Numbered from the stretch's first letter, positions 16,988 to 26,596 are shown. The stretch is 64,000 bases of DNA from CAVQWT01 sp963717705 (GCA_963717705.1 CAVQWT010000005.1:558001-622000), one strand, 5' to 3'. Program-made: numbers and translations. The notes: generated from the letters alone by a model not told the origin.

Positions 16988-18310
16988 CTACTTGTTAGCC
17001 GCCTCGAACTGCCGCAGGATCTCGTTGCCGCGTCGCACCGCGTCGTTGAGCGCGGTCTGCGCGTCCTTCTTGCCCGCGAACACGCTTTCGAGCTCCTCCT
17101 CGATCACCGTGCGCCCCTGGACGAAATTGCCGAAGCGCAGGCCCTTGGAGTTCTCGGTCGGCGCCTTGTTGGTGAGCTGCTTGGTCGGCATGTCGGCGCC
17201 CGGGTTCTTGTCGTAGAAGCCCGACTTGCGCGTCAGCTCGTAGGACGCCTGCGTGATCGGTACGTAGCCGGTGGAGGTATGCCACTCCATCTGGATTTCC
17301 GGCTGCGACAGGAACGCCATGAACTTCGCCACGCCCTTGTACTCTTCGGGCTTCTTGCCGCCCATCACCCACACCGAGGCCCCGCCGATGATGGAATTCT
17401 GCGGTGCGCCGGCGACGTCGTCGTGGTAGGGAATGAAGTTGATCGACCAGTCGAACTTCGCCGCCTTCTTGATCCCCGCCTGCGCACCCGCGCTGCCGCT
17501 GAACATGGCGCATTCGCCGCTGGAGAACTTGGCGTCGCCCTGGTTGGTGCGGCCCGCGTAGGTGAACAGCCCCTTCTTCGCCATGTCGCCGAGCATCGCG
17601 ATGTGGCGCACGTGCAGCGGCGAGTTGATGGTGAACTGCGTGTCGAGGCCGCCCATGCCGTTCTGCTTGGTGCCGATCGGCACGTTGTGCCAGGCGCTGA
17701 AGTTCTCGATGTGCATCCACGACGGCCAGCTCGTGGTGTACACGCAATCCTGACCCGATGCCTTGAGCTTGTCCGCCGCGGCGAGCACTTCCTTCCAGGT
17801 CCGCGGCGGCTTGTTCGGATCCAGCCCGGCCTTCTTGAAGGCGTCCTTGTTGATGTAGAACATCACCGTCGAGCTGTTGAAGGGGAACGACAGCATGTTG
17901 CCCTGAAGGTCCGTGTAGTAGCCGGTGACGGTCGGCAGGTACGCTTTCGGATCAAACGGTTCCTTGGCGTTCGCCATCACCGTCGCCACCGGAACGATGG
18001 CGCCCTTGGCCGCCATCATCGTGGCCGTGCCGACCTCGAACACCTGCAGCAGGTGCGGCGCGTTGCCCGCCCGGAACGCCGCGATCGCGGCCGTCATCGA
18101 TTCCGGGTACGCGCCCTTGTACGTGGTGACGACCTTGTAGTCCTTCTGGCTGGCGTTGAACTTGTCGGCGAGGCCGTTCAATGCGTCGCCGAGCGCGCCG
18201 CCCATCGAATGCCACCACTGGATTTCCGTCTGCGCCTGCGCGGCGGCGCTGGTGGCGAAGGCAGCGGAGACGAGGACAACGCGCAGGGCGCGATCGAGAC
18301 TACGGGTCAT
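16988..18310 (-). CDS. ugpB: sn-glycerol-3-phosphate-binding periplasmic protein
   Basis: A 440-residue solute-binding protein. A Sec signal peptide (about residues 1-27, ending ATSAAAQA) is followed by TEIQWWHSMGGALGDALNGL, then YKVVTTYKGAYPESM and APHLLQVFEVGTATMMAAKG, matching E. coli UgpB almost motif for motif, including the Trp/His that bind the phosphate ligand. It delivers glycerol-3-phosphate or glycerophosphodiesters to UgpAE. It is the first gene of the operon ugpBAECQ, with a good ribosome site (GAGGAG, 6 nt before ATG). A degenerate Pho-box-like sequence lies upstream. Confidence 0.96.
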   Translation of the reverse strand: MTRSLDRALRVVLVSAAFATSAAAQAQTEIQWWHSMGGALGDALNGLADKFNASQKDYKVVTTYKGAYPESMTAAIAAFRAGNAPHLLQVFEVGTATMMAAKGAIVPVATVMANAKEPFDPKAYLPTVTGYYTDLQGNMLSFPFNSSTVMFYINKDAFKKAGLDPNKPPRTWKEVLAAADKLKASGQDCVYTTSWPSWMHIENFSAWHNVPIGTKQNGMGGLDTQFTINSPLHVRHIAMLGDMAKKGLFTYAGRTNQGDAKFSSGECAMFSGSAGAQAGIKKAAKFDWSINFIPYHDDVAGAPQNSIIGGASVWVMGGKKPEEYKGVAKFMAFLSQPEIQMEWHTSTGYVPITQASYELTRKSGFYDKNPGADMPTKQLTNKAPTENSKGLRFGNFVQGRTVIEEELESVFAGKKDAQTALNDAVRRGNEILRQFEAANK

Positions 18311-18355
18311 GGAGTGCTCCTCAGGTGGTAAAGGGCAGGAGATTGCCTTCTTGTG

Positions 18356-18373
18356 GTGACGATTCTATGTCAA
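18356..18373 (-). promoter_or_regulatory. weak Pho-box-like direct repeat upstream of ugpB
   Basis: The minus strand reads TTGACAT-AGAA-TCGTCAC: two 7-nt half-sites 11 nt apart, as in a PhoB box (CTGTCAT repeated). They match at only about 9 of 14 positions. PhoB control of ugp is well established in enterics, so the site is worth noting, but it is weak. Confidence 0.3.
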
Positions 18374-18443
18374 ATGTCGCGGCCGTGGCAGCCACCCCGC
18401 TGCCGCCGGGCGGGCGGCCGCGTGGGCGCCCCGGCGCGGCGGA

Positions 18444-21400
18444 TCAGTCGCCCTGACTCGGGGCGGGGGCGTGATGCGCACCCCCCGGATGCGGCGGCGG
18501 CGCGTGCACGTCGATGCCGTGGGCCTCGATGTGGGCCTTGCGGGCGAGCAGCGAGTAGGCGACCGGCACCACGAACAGCGTCAGCAGCGTACCGAACGAC
18601 ATCCCGCCGACGATGACCCAGCCGATCTGCGTCCGCGACTCCGCGCCGGCGCCGCTCGCCAGCGCCAGCGGCAGCGAGCCCAGCACCATCGCGCCGGTGG
18701 TCATCAGGATCGGGCGCAGCCGCAGCGTCGCCGAGTCGACCACCGCGTCGATCATCTCCTCGCCCTGCGCGCGCAGCTGGTTGGCGAATTCGACGATCAG
18801 GATGCCGTGCTTGGTGATCAGGCCGACCAGCGTGATCAGCCCGACCTGGCTGTAGATGTTCAGCGTGCCGCCGGTGAGCCAGAGCGCGAACAGCGCGCCG
18901 GTCATCGACAGCGGCACCGACAGCATGATGACGAACGGCGAGACGAAGCTCTCGAACTGGGCCGCCAGCACCAGGTAGATGAACATCAGCGCCAGCACGA
19001 AGACGAAGTAGATCTCGCTGCCAGATGCGCGGAACTCGCGCGACTGCCCGTCCAGCCCCGTCTGGGCCTGCGCGGCCAGCGCGACCTTCGCCGCCGCGTC
19101 GAAGGCCTTCAGCGCCTCGTCGATGGTGTACCCCGGCGCCAGGGTCCCCGTGACCTTGACCGCGCGCAGCCGCTGGAAGTGGTTGAGCGACTGCGGCGCG
19201 ACGCCCTCCTTGACGGTGACGAGGTTCGCGAGCTGGACCATCTCGGCGTTGCGGCCGCGCACGTAGATCTCGCTGATGTCGGCCGGCGACGTCCGGTCGA
19301 GCGGCGCCACCTGGACGATGACGTCGTACTGCTCGCCGTCGCGCTTGAACCGCGTCACCTGCCGGCCCCCGAGCATCGTCTCGAGCGTGCGGCCGACGGT
19401 GTCGACGTTGATGCTCATGTCGCCGAGCTTGTCGCGGTTGATGTTGACGCGGACCTCGGGCGTGTTGAGCCGCAGGTCGGTCTGCAGGTTCTGCGCCCCG
19501 GGGAACTTGCGTGCCTCCTCGAGGAAGCGGTCGACCAGCCGCTGCAGCTCGGCGTAGGGAACCTGCGCCATGATCACGTACTCGATCGGCGTCGAGCGGA
19601 AGCTCTGGCCCAGCGACGGCGGGTTGATCGGGAACGCCTGCGCGCCGGCGATCGACGCGAACTTCGGCCGCAGCTCGTCGGCGATCTGCTGCTGGGTCTT
19701 CTTCCGCTCCTCCCAGGGCTTGAGCCGCAGGATCGCGTTGCCGTCGACGACCGTAGGGAAGCCCGAGATCGAGGTGTAGGCGAAGGCCTCGGGCACCTGC
19801 CCGTAGAACTCCTCGATCGGCTTGATCTGGTTCGACGTGTACTGCGGCGTCGAGCCCTGCGGCGCGGTGACGATGCCGAACACGACGCCGCGGTCCTCGA
19901 TCGGCGAGAGCTCCGACTTGAGGTTGACGAACAGCATCGCGCCGATGCCCAGCGTGACCAGCCACCCGGCGACGACGACCCAGCGCGCGTGCAGCGCCGC
20001 CGTCAGCAGCCGGCGGTAGCCGTCGGTGAAGGCCACGAACCCCGCCTCGATCCTGTTGTAGATCCACGAGTGCTTCGGCTCGTGCCGCAGCAGCAGCGAG
20101 CACATCATCGGCGTCAGCGTCAGCGCGATGAATCCGGACACCATCACCGCGCCGGCGAGCGTCAGCGCGAACTCGATGAACAGGCGGCCGGTGCGGCCGG
20201 TGGCGAAGGCGAGCGGGGCGAACACCGAGGCGAGCGTCAGTGTCATCGCGACGACGGCGAAGGCGATCTCCCGCGCGCCCTGCATCGCGGCCTTCTTGCG
20301 CGGCATGCCCGCCTCGATGTGCCGGAAGATGTTCTCCAGCACGACGATCGCGTCGTCGACGACCAGCCCGATCGCCAGCACCATCGCCAGCAGCGTCAGC
20401 GTATTGATGGTGAATCCGAACAGGTACATCAGCCCGAACGCGCCGATCAGCGACACCGGGATGGTGACGATCGGGATGATCGTGGCGCGAAGGCTCCGCA
20501 GGAAGAAGAAGATCACCAGCACGACCAGCACGATCGCCTCGACGATGGTGGTGAACACCGACGCGATCGACCGGTCGATGAACACCGAGGTGTCGTAGGC
20601 GACGACGAGCTTCATGTCGGACGGCAGGTTGCGGTTGATGTCGTCGACCTCGGCCCGCACGGCCTTCGACAGATCGAGCGGGTTGGCGACCGCCTGCTTG
20701 ATCACGCCGATGTTGAGCGACGGGCGGCCGTTGTAGCGGGAGATCGAGCGCTCGTCGAGCGCGCCGACCGCGATGGTGGCGACGTCGCGGACCCGCACCG
20801 GGTAGCCGCCGACGTTGGCGACGATGATCTGGCCGAACTGCTCGGGCGTCTGGACGTCGGTCTCGGCGACGACGGTGAACTCGCGCGCCGTCGATTCGAT
20901 CCGGCCGGCGGGAATCTCGGCGTTCTGGCGCCGGATCGCGTCCTCGACGTCCTGCACGGTCAGCCGGTAGCCGGCGAGCCGCGTGCGGTCGAGGTCGATG
21001 CGCATCGAGATCTTGCGCTCGCCGAAGATGCGCACGTCGGCCGCCCCCGGCAGCACCGACATCCGCGGCTTGATGTAGCGGGCGACGTAGTCCGACGCCT
21101 CGAGCGGCGTCAGCGAGCCCGCCTCGACGGCGATGTAGAGGACGGGCTGCGAATCGGCCTCGACCTTCGCGATCACCGGCTCGTCGACCTCGTCGGGCAG
21201 CCGCCCGCGCACCCGCGACACCTTGTCGCGCACGTCCGCCGCCGCCGAGTCGGGGTCGCGCGACAGCCGGAAGCGCACGTTGATCTGGCTGCGCTCCGAA
21301 CGGCTCTGCGAGGTCATCAGCTCGACGCCCTCGATCCCCGACAGCGAGTCCTCGAGGATCTTGGTGACCTGCGACTCGATCACCTCGGCCGACGCCCCGC

Positions 21401-21554
21401 GGTAGATGGTGCTGACGCTGACGACGGGCTCGTCGATGCGCGGGTACTCGCGGACGGCGAGCCGCTGGTAGGAGATCAGACCGACCAGCAGGATGACCAG
21501 CGACAGCACCGTCGCGAAGACGGGTCGGCGAATGCAGAGTTCGGGCAGGGTCAT
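18444..21554 (-). CDS. RND-family multidrug efflux permease (HAE1 type)
   Basis: A 1036-residue inner-membrane proton antiporter. It begins MTLPELCIRRPVFATVLSLV (helix 1) and has two large periplasmic loops, each about 300 residues. Helix 4 carries GLVVDDAIVVLENIFRH, the double Asp of the proton relay. The C-terminal half contains GLITLVGLITKHGILIVEFANQ and ends with a His/Pro/Ala-rich tail. It would pump drugs or toxic compounds together with the adaptor encoded 31 nt upstream and an outer-membrane factor not found in this window. The start is ATG 21554. The reading frame can be extended upstream, but that part is Arg/Pro-rich and unlike RND proteins. Confidence 0.95.
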   Translation of the reverse strand: MTLPELCIRRPVFATVLSLVILLVGLISYQRLAVREYPRIDEPVVSVSTIYRGASAEVIESQVTKILEDSLSGIEGVELMTSQSRSERSQINVRFRLSRDPDSAAADVRDKVSRVRGRLPDEVDEPVIAKVEADSQPVLYIAVEAGSLTPLEASDYVARYIKPRMSVLPGAADVRIFGERKISMRIDLDRTRLAGYRLTVQDVEDAIRRQNAEIPAGRIESTAREFTVVAETDVQTPEQFGQIIVANVGGYPVRVRDVATIAVGALDERSISRYNGRPSLNIGVIKQAVANPLDLSKAVRAEVDDINRNLPSDMKLVVAYDTSVFIDRSIASVFTTIVEAIVLVVLVIFFFLRSLRATIIPIVTIPVSLIGAFGLMYLFGFTINTLTLLAMVLAIGLVVDDAIVVLENIFRHIEAGMPRKKAAMQGAREIAFAVVAMTLTLASVFAPLAFATGRTGRLFIEFALTLAGAVMVSGFIALTLTPMMCSLLLRHEPKHSWIYNRIEAGFVAFTDGYRRLLTAALHARWVVVAGWLVTLGIGAMLFVNLKSELSPIEDRGVVFGIVTAPQGSTPQYTSNQIKPIEEFYGQVPEAFAYTSISGFPTVVDGNAILRLKPWEERKKTQQQIADELRPKFASIAGAQAFPINPPSLGQSFRSTPIEYVIMAQVPYAELQRLVDRFLEEARKFPGAQNLQTDLRLNTPEVRVNINRDKLGDMSINVDTVGRTLETMLGGRQVTRFKRDGEQYDVIVQVAPLDRTSPADISEIYVRGRNAEMVQLANLVTVKEGVAPQSLNHFQRLRAVKVTGTLAPGYTIDEALKAFDAAAKVALAAQAQTGLDGQSREFRASGSEIYFVFVLALMFIYLVLAAQFESFVSPFVIMLSVPLSMTGALFALWLTGGTLNIYSQVGLITLVGLITKHGILIVEFANQLRAQGEEMIDAVVDSATLRLRPILMTTGAMVLGSLPLALASGAGAESRTQIGWVIVGGMSFGTLLTLFVVPVAYSLLARKAHIEAHGIDVHAPPPHPGGAHHAPAPSQGD

Positions 21555-21585
21555 CGGCGGACGTCGATCGGTCGCGGCGGCGGGA

Positions 21586-22842
21586 TCAGGACTTCGGCAC
21601 GGCGGGTGCCGGCGCGCCGGCCCCGGACGCAGCGGGCGCCGCCGGCGCGCCATCGGCCGGCGCAGCCTTCCCGGGCGCCGCGACCTGCGCGCCGCGGGCG
21701 CCCTCGGCACCGGCGACGCGGACCGCGACCCCGTCGCGCAGCCGCAGCTGGCCCGCGGTGACGATGACGTCGCCCTTGTCGACGCCGCTGACGACCTCGA
21801 CCTTGCCGTCGCGGCGCTGGCCCGTCTCCACCTTCACCCGGGTCGCCTTGCCGTCGATGATGCGGAACACGAACTGCTCGGTGCCCTGCGGCACCAGCGC
21901 CTCCTCGGGCAGCACCAGCGCTTCCCGCTCGGCGCGAGTGATGAGCCGCACCCGCGCGAACATGCCCGGTCGCAGCGCCGCGTCCTGGTTCCTCACCTGC
22001 GCGCGGATGACGATGGCGCGGCCCGCAGCGTCGACCAGCGGGTTCAGCGCGATCACCTTGCCGTCGTAAGACTTGCCGGGCAGCGCGTCGAGCGCGACTT
22101 CCACCGCCTGGCCGACCTGGACCTGCCGCAGGAACGTCTCGGGCACGCGGAAGTCGACCTTCAGCGGATCGATTGCCTCGAGGTTGACGAGGTCGGCGCC
22201 TTCCTTGACGTAGTCGCCGACCGACACCACGCGCAGGCCGATGATCCCGGCGAACGGCGCCTTGATCTCGGTCTTCGCGAGCTTGGCCTCGACCAGCGCG
22301 ACCGCGGCCTGCGCGACCTTGTAGTTGTTCTCCGCCTCGTCCTTGGCCTGCCCGGAGATGAAGTTCTGCCGCGCGAGGTCGACCGCGCGGTCGAACTTGG
22401 ACTTGGCCAGCACCAGGTTCGCGCGCGCCTGCTGCAGCTCCGCGTCGGTGACCGCGGCGTCGAGGCGAACCAGCGGCGCACCCTTGGCCACGCGCTGGCC
22501 TTCCTGGAACTGGATGGCGCTGATGCGGCCGGCGACTTCGGGACGCAGCGTCACCGACTCGTCGGAACGCAGGCTGCCGACCGCGGTGATGATCTGCGGC
22601 AGCGACGTCGTCGCGACCTTCACCACCTCGACGGCGGCCGCAGCCCCCTGCCCGCCGGGACCGCCCGTTCCGCCGCCGGGGCCCCCTCCCCCTTTCGCCG
22701 CCTGGGCCGGTCCGCCGGGCCCGCCGCCCGGCGCGGCTGCGGCGGGAGCGGCGCCGCTTCGCTGGGTGCCGAACCAGTAGCCGCCGAACGCGGTGGCGGC
22801 GAGGCCGATGACGACCAGGAAGATGCCGAGGGGTTTGGACAT
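21586..22842 (-). CDS. RND efflux periplasmic adaptor (membrane fusion protein)
   Basis: A 418-residue adaptor. Helix 1 (about residues 4-24) anchors it in the membrane. It is followed by an unusually Gly/Pro-rich linker, about residues 33-70. The family blocks are SVTLRPEVAGRISAIQFQEGQRV (barrel-sandwich hybrid), a coiled-coil hairpin (about 110-185), IKAPFAGIIGLRVVSVGDYV, and a beta-barrel with VRNQDAALRPGMFARVRL. The C-terminus is again Ala/Pro-rich. It links the RND pump encoded downstream to an outer-membrane channel. It is the first gene of the two-gene unit; the channel gene is absent. Confidence 0.93.
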   Translation of the reverse strand: MSKPLGIFLVVIGLAATAFGGYWFGTQRSGAAPAAAAPGGGPGGPAQAAKGGGGPGGGTGGPGGQGAAAAVEVVKVATTSLPQIITAVGSLRSDESVTLRPEVAGRISAIQFQEGQRVAKGAPLVRLDAAVTDAELQQARANLVLAKSKFDRAVDLARQNFISGQAKDEAENNYKVAQAAVALVEAKLAKTEIKAPFAGIIGLRVVSVGDYVKEGADLVNLEAIDPLKVDFRVPETFLRQVQVGQAVEVALDALPGKSYDGKVIALNPLVDAAGRAIVIRAQVRNQDAALRPGMFARVRLITRAEREALVLPEEALVPQGTEQFVFRIIDGKATRVKVETGQRRDGKVEVVSGVDKGDVIVTAGQLRLRDGVAVRVAGAEGARGAQVAAPGKAAPADGAPAAPAASGAGAPAPAVPKS

Positions 22843-23001
22843 TGCGGAGTCGGGGGACGCGAACCGGGAGAAGGGCGAGATTATGCGCCCCCCGGACCAC
22901 GGCCGCCAACGCGACCGGGCCGGAACCCCTGCCGGGTCCGGCCCCGGGGCGCTGCTAGAATCGGCGAATCCGCCCCACCGCGCCGCACCGAGGAGTTCAA
23001 C

Positions 23002-24078
23002 GTGCCGTCGATCCCCCCGCCCGCATCACCGCTTCCCGCGCCGCCCAATCCGTCGCCGCGACCGCCGGTCGGATCGCGGCGCGGCACGCCGACGTCGCTC
23101 CTCCGCCGCCATGTCTGCGCGCTGTCGCTGCTGCTGCTCGGCGCCGCGGGCCTCGTCGCCGCACCCGCCGCCGCGCAGTCGTTCCCGAACCGGCCGGTGA
23201 AGCTCGTCGTGCCGTTCCCGCCGGGCGGACCGCTGGACACCGTCGGCCGGACCATCGCGCAGAAGCTCACCGAGGCGTGGGGACAGAGCGTGGTCGTCGA
23301 GAACAAGCCGGGCGCCGGCGGCAACATCGGCGCCGACGCCGTGGCGAAGTCGCCGCCGGACGGCTACACGGTGGTGATGGGCGCGCTGTCCACGCACGCG
23401 GTGAACCCCAGCCTGTACCCGAAGATGCCGTACGACGCGGTCAGGGACTTCGCGCCGATCACGCTGGTCGCCGTCACCCCCAACGTGCTGGTCGTCAACC
23501 CGTCACTGCCGGTCAATTCGGTCAGGGACCTGGTGGCGTACGCGAAGGCGAATCCGGGCAAGCTCAATTTCGGCTCGGGCAGCAACGGCAGCGCCGGCCA
23601 CCTCGCGGGCGAACTGTTCAAGGTCGACACGGGGACCGACATCGTCCACATCCCGTTCAAGGGCGGCGCCCCGGCGACGCAGGCGCTGCTCGCCGGCGAG
23701 ACGCAGTTCATGTTCGACAACCTCGCCAACGCCATGCCGCAGGTAAAGGCGGGCAAGCTCCGGGCGCTGGCCGTCACCACCGCGCAGCGCTCGAAGCTCG
23801 CGCCCGAGCTGCCGACGATGGCCGAGGCCGGCGTCCCCGGCTTCGACATCACCACGTGGTTCGGCCTGCTCGCGCCGGCCGGCACGCCCCCGGACGTGAT
23901 CGCCAGGTGGAACGCCGACGTCGTCAAGATCCTCAACTCGCCGGACATGCGCGAACGCCTCGTCGCGGCCGGCGCCGAGCCGGCGCCGACGACGCCGCCG
24001 GAGTTCGCGGCGTTCATCGAGCGCGAGCTCGCGAAGTACGCACGCATCGTCAAGGCCAGCGGCGCGAAGGTCGACTGA
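23002..24078 (+). CDS. Bug/TctC-family tripartite tricarboxylate receptor, first copy
   Basis: A 358-residue periplasmic binding protein. The GTG start at 23002 has AGGAG six bases upstream. It gives a long, Pro/Arg-rich n-region before the signal helix (CALSLLLLGAAGLVAAPAAA); a later start could be used. The mature protein begins FPNRPVKLVVPFPPGGPLDT with the canonical ligand-binding loop, and later has NKPGAGGNIGADAVAKSPPDGYT and VPGFDITTWFGLLAPAGTP. The family binds carboxylates or aromatic acids for TctAB-type transport or sensing. No tctAB lies nearby. A -10-like TAGAAT at 22956-22961 could serve as promoter. Confidence 0.9.
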   Translation: MPSIPPPASPLPAPPNPSPRPPVGSRRGTPTSLLRRHVCALSLLLLGAAGLVAAPAAAQSFPNRPVKLVVPFPPGGPLDTVGRTIAQKLTEAWGQSVVVENKPGAGGNIGADAVAKSPPDGYTVVMGALSTHAVNPSLYPKMPYDAVRDFAPITLVAVTPNVLVVNPSLPVNSVRDLVAYAKANPGKLNFGSGSNGSAGHLAGELFKVDTGTDIVHIPFKGGAPATQALLAGETQFMFDNLANAMPQVKAGKLRALAVTTAQRSKLAPELPTMAEAGVPGFDITTWFGLLAPAGTPPDVIARWNADVVKILNSPDMRERLVAAGAEPAPTTPPEFAAFIERELAKYARIVKASGAKVD

Positions 24079-24186
24079 CGCGCGCTGGCAGCATCGCCGG
24101 TCGCGGCGTCCCGGGGAGACGGGCGCCGCGGCGGCGCCGACCGTTTCGTTCGCAGCCAGAGCCCCGTCCGAGGGCAGGAGGAAGCC

Positions 24187-25191
24187 ATGAACACCGTCCG
24201 TCGCTTCGCCGGCGCCGCCATCGCGGCGTCGTTCGCGCTGTTGTCGCTCGCCGCACTGACGCACCCGTCCCCGGCAGGCGCGCAGGCCGGCGCGTATCCG
24301 AACAAGCCGATCCGCATCGTCGTGCCGTTCCCCGCCGGCGGGACGACCGACATCCTGGCCCGCGCCGTCGCCCAGCAGTTGACGCAGGCGTGGGGCCAGC
24401 AGGTCATCGTCGACAACCGGCCGGGCGCCGGCGGCAACATCGGCAGCGAGCTCGTCGCCAAGAGCGCGCCCGACGGCTACACGCTGCTGATGGGCACCGT
24501 CGGCACCCACGCGATCAACCCCAGCCTGTACGCGAAGATGCCCTACGACCACGTCAGGGACTTCGCGCCGGTGATCCTGGTCGCCGGCGTGCCGAACGTG
24601 CTGGTCGTCCACCCGTCGGTGCCCGCGAACACCGTCGCCGAGCTGATCGCCTACGGCAAGGCGAATCCGGGCAAGCTCAACTTCGCGAGCTCCGGCAGCG
24701 GCACGTCGATCCACCTCGCCGGGGAGCTGTTCCGCGTGCAGACCGGCATCCAGATGACGCACGTGCCGTACAAGGGCAGCGCACCGGCGATCCAGGACCT
24801 GCTCGGCGGCCAGGTGCAGCTGATGTTCGACAACCTGCCGTCGGCGCTGCCGCAGATCAAGGCCGGCAAGCTGCGCGCTCTGGGCGTCACCTCGGCCACC
24901 CGGGCCGCCGCGCTGCCCGACGTGCCGACGATCGCCGAGTCGGGCCTGCCGGGCTTCGAGGCATCGAGCTGGTTCGGCCTGCTGGCCCCGGCGGGCACGC
25001 CGCGCGACGTCGTCGCCAGGCTCGACGCCGAGGTCGCGAAGTGGCTCGCCTCGCAGGACGCCAGGGACAAGCTGCTCGCACAGGGCGCGATCGCCGCTGG
25101 CGGCACTCCGGAGGATTTCTCCGCCCACATCGCCGCCGAGACGGCGAAGTGGGCGAAGGTGGTGAAGGAATCCGGCGCGAAGGTGGATTGA
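24187..25191 (+). CDS. Bug/TctC-family receptor, second copy
   Basis: A 334-residue Bug protein with a clean signal peptide (AAIAASFALLSLAALTHPSPAGAQA) and the mature start YPNKPIRIVVPFPAGGTTDI. It shows NRPGAGGNIGSELVAKSAPDGYT, MLMGTVGTHAINPSLY-type and GLPGFEASSWFGLLAPAGTP blocks. Many positions are identical to the protein encoded 108 nt upstream (for example SLYAKMPYDHVRDFAP against SLYPKMPYDAVRDFAP), so the two arose by tandem duplication. The ligand is unknown. A ribosome site GGCAGGAGGAAGCC precedes the ATG. Confidence 0.92.
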   Translation: MNTVRRFAGAAIAASFALLSLAALTHPSPAGAQAGAYPNKPIRIVVPFPAGGTTDILARAVAQQLTQAWGQQVIVDNRPGAGGNIGSELVAKSAPDGYTLLMGTVGTHAINPSLYAKMPYDHVRDFAPVILVAGVPNVLVVHPSVPANTVAELIAYGKANPGKLNFASSGSGTSIHLAGELFRVQTGIQMTHVPYKGSAPAIQDLLGGQVQLMFDNLPSALPQIKAGKLRALGVTSATRAAALPDVPTIAESGLPGFEASSWFGLLAPAGTPRDVVARLDAEVAKWLASQDARDKLLAQGAIAAGGTPEDFSAHIAAETAKWAKVVKESGAKVD

Positions 25192-25201
25192 CTCGCGCGC
25201 G

Positions 25202-26164
25202 CTACTCGAGCTTGCCGATCTTCTTCACGACGTCGGTCATCTTCGCCGCGTCGACGTCGACGTAGCGCTGGAAGTCCGGCGCGTCCTGGTACTGGACCGG
25301 GCTGCCGGACTTGCCCAGGCCCTCGCGCACCCGGGGGTCGTTGCCGGCGGCCCGCGCCGCGTCGCGCAGCTTCTGCACGATCGGCTCCGGCGTCTCGGCG
25401 GGGACGAACAGCCCCGCCCACTGCGCGTAGTCGATCGGCACACCGAGTTCCTTCAGGCTCGGCACGTCGGGCAGCGACGCGAGGCGGGCGTCGCCCCACT
25501 GCGCCAGCGCGCGGATCTTGCCCGCCTGGACGTGCTGGACGATGGTCGCCGGTCCGGTGGCGATCGCGTCGACCTGCCCGCCCAGCAGCCCGACGATCGC
25601 CGGCCCCGCGCCGGTGTAGGGGATGTGCGTCATCTGAATCCCGGCGCCGAGCATCAGCATCGCCATCGGGATGTGCATGGTGCCGTAGTTGCCCGACGAG
25701 CCGAAGTTGAGCTTGCCCGGATTCGCCTTCGCGTACGCGATGAACTCGGCGTAGGTCTTCCACGGCGAGTCGGCGCGCACCGCCAGCACCGTCGGATCGG
25801 CGGTGAACCGGGCGATGGGCTTCAGGTCCTTCACCTGGAATGCCGGCGCGCGGCCGAGGACCTTGTCGGCCTCCGGCAGCACGACCAGCGACGACAGCGC
25901 CATCAGCACCGTGTAGCCGTCGGGCTTCGCCTTCGCCACCTGCGCCATGCCGATGCCGCCGCCGGCGCCGGCCTTGTTCTCGATGATCACCGGCTGGCCC
26001 AGCGCGCGACCCATCGCCTCGGCCACCGGACGCCCGACGGTGTCGGCCACGCCCCCCGGCGGGAACGGCACCACCATCGTCACCGGCCGGTCCGGGTACT
26101 GCGCGTTCGCCGCCGCCGCCATCATCAGCGCCGCGGCAAACGCGGCTGCACGTCGCATGCTCAT
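25202..26164 (-). CDS. Bug/TctC-family receptor, third copy (opposite strand)
   Basis: A 320-residue Bug protein with signal peptide (AAAFAAALMMAAAANAQ) and YPDRPVTMVVPFPPGGVADTV, NKAGAGGGIGMAQVAKAKPDGYT and PIDYAQWAGLFVPAETPEP. It is clearly more distant from the two tandem copies than they are from each other. It is convergent with the second copy (10-nt gap) and downstream of the DUF423 gene. No associated permease is seen. The conserved Asp-Thr in the first loop suggests a carboxylate ligand in line with the family. Confidence 0.92.
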   Translation of the reverse strand: MSMRRAAAFAAALMMAAAANAQYPDRPVTMVVPFPPGGVADTVGRPVAEAMGRALGQPVIIENKAGAGGGIGMAQVAKAKPDGYTVLMALSSLVVLPEADKVLGRAPAFQVKDLKPIARFTADPTVLAVRADSPWKTYAEFIAYAKANPGKLNFGSSGNYGTMHIPMAMLMLGAGIQMTHIPYTGAGPAIVGLLGGQVDAIATGPATIVQHVQAGKIRALAQWGDARLASLPDVPSLKELGVPIDYAQWAGLFVPAETPEPIVQKLRDAARAAGNDPRVREGLGKSGSPVQYQDAPDFQRYVDVDAAKMTDVVKKIGKLE

Positions 26165-26209
26165 GCCTTCCTCCTCGTCATTCCGGAACGTCGTACGCGT
26201 CCCGGTTCG

Positions 26210-26590
26210 TCATCCGCCCGACCGCCAGCCGGCCCAGGCCAGTGCCGCCCATCCCGCCAGGAACGCCACGCCTCCCGCCGGCGTGATCGCGCCGAGCCCG
26301 CGCACGCCGGTCAGCGCCAGCGCGTACAGGCTGCCGGAAAAGAGTGCGATGCCGGCGACGAAGCACCATGCAGCCAGCGCCACCCCCGGCGCATCGGGCC
26401 GCAACAGCAGCCACAGCCCGGCGGCCAGCAGCCCCAGCGCGTGCCACGCTTGGTACTGGACGCCGGTGTTCCAGACGACCAGCAGGTCCGGCGCCAGCCG
26501 CGACTTCAGCGCGTGGGCCCCGAAGGCGCCGAGGCCGACGGCGACGAACATCAGCGACGCAGCAAGGGCAAGGGCAAGGCGGGCGGTCAT
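26210..26590 (-). CDS. DUF423 family small membrane protein
   Basis: A 126-residue protein with four predicted helices. It starts MTARLALALAASLMFVAVGLGAFGAHALK, which carries the family's GAFGAHALK signature, then VWNTGVQYQAWHALGLL and the end helix ITPAGGVAFLAGW. The function of DUF423 (YgdD-like) is unknown. It is divergent from the RidA gene across about 70 nt and upstream of a Bug gene on the same strand. Confidence 0.9.
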   Translation of the reverse strand: MTARLALALAASLMFVAVGLGAFGAHALKSRLAPDLLVVWNTGVQYQAWHALGLLAAGLWLLLRPDAPGVALAAWCFVAGIALFSGSLYALALTGVRGLGAITPAGGVAFLAGWAALAWAGWRSGG

Positions 26591-26596
26591 TTCGTC

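Noticed and set aside
18361..18373. TTGACA directly abutting TAGAAT upstream of ugpB as a promoter
   Set aside because: The spacer is zero, which is incompatible with sigma-70 recognition of both elements.
18471..21761. 1096-codon plus-strand open frame opposite the RND pump
   Set aside because: Antisense shadow with Arg/Asp/Gln-rich composition; the RND frame has full family motifs.
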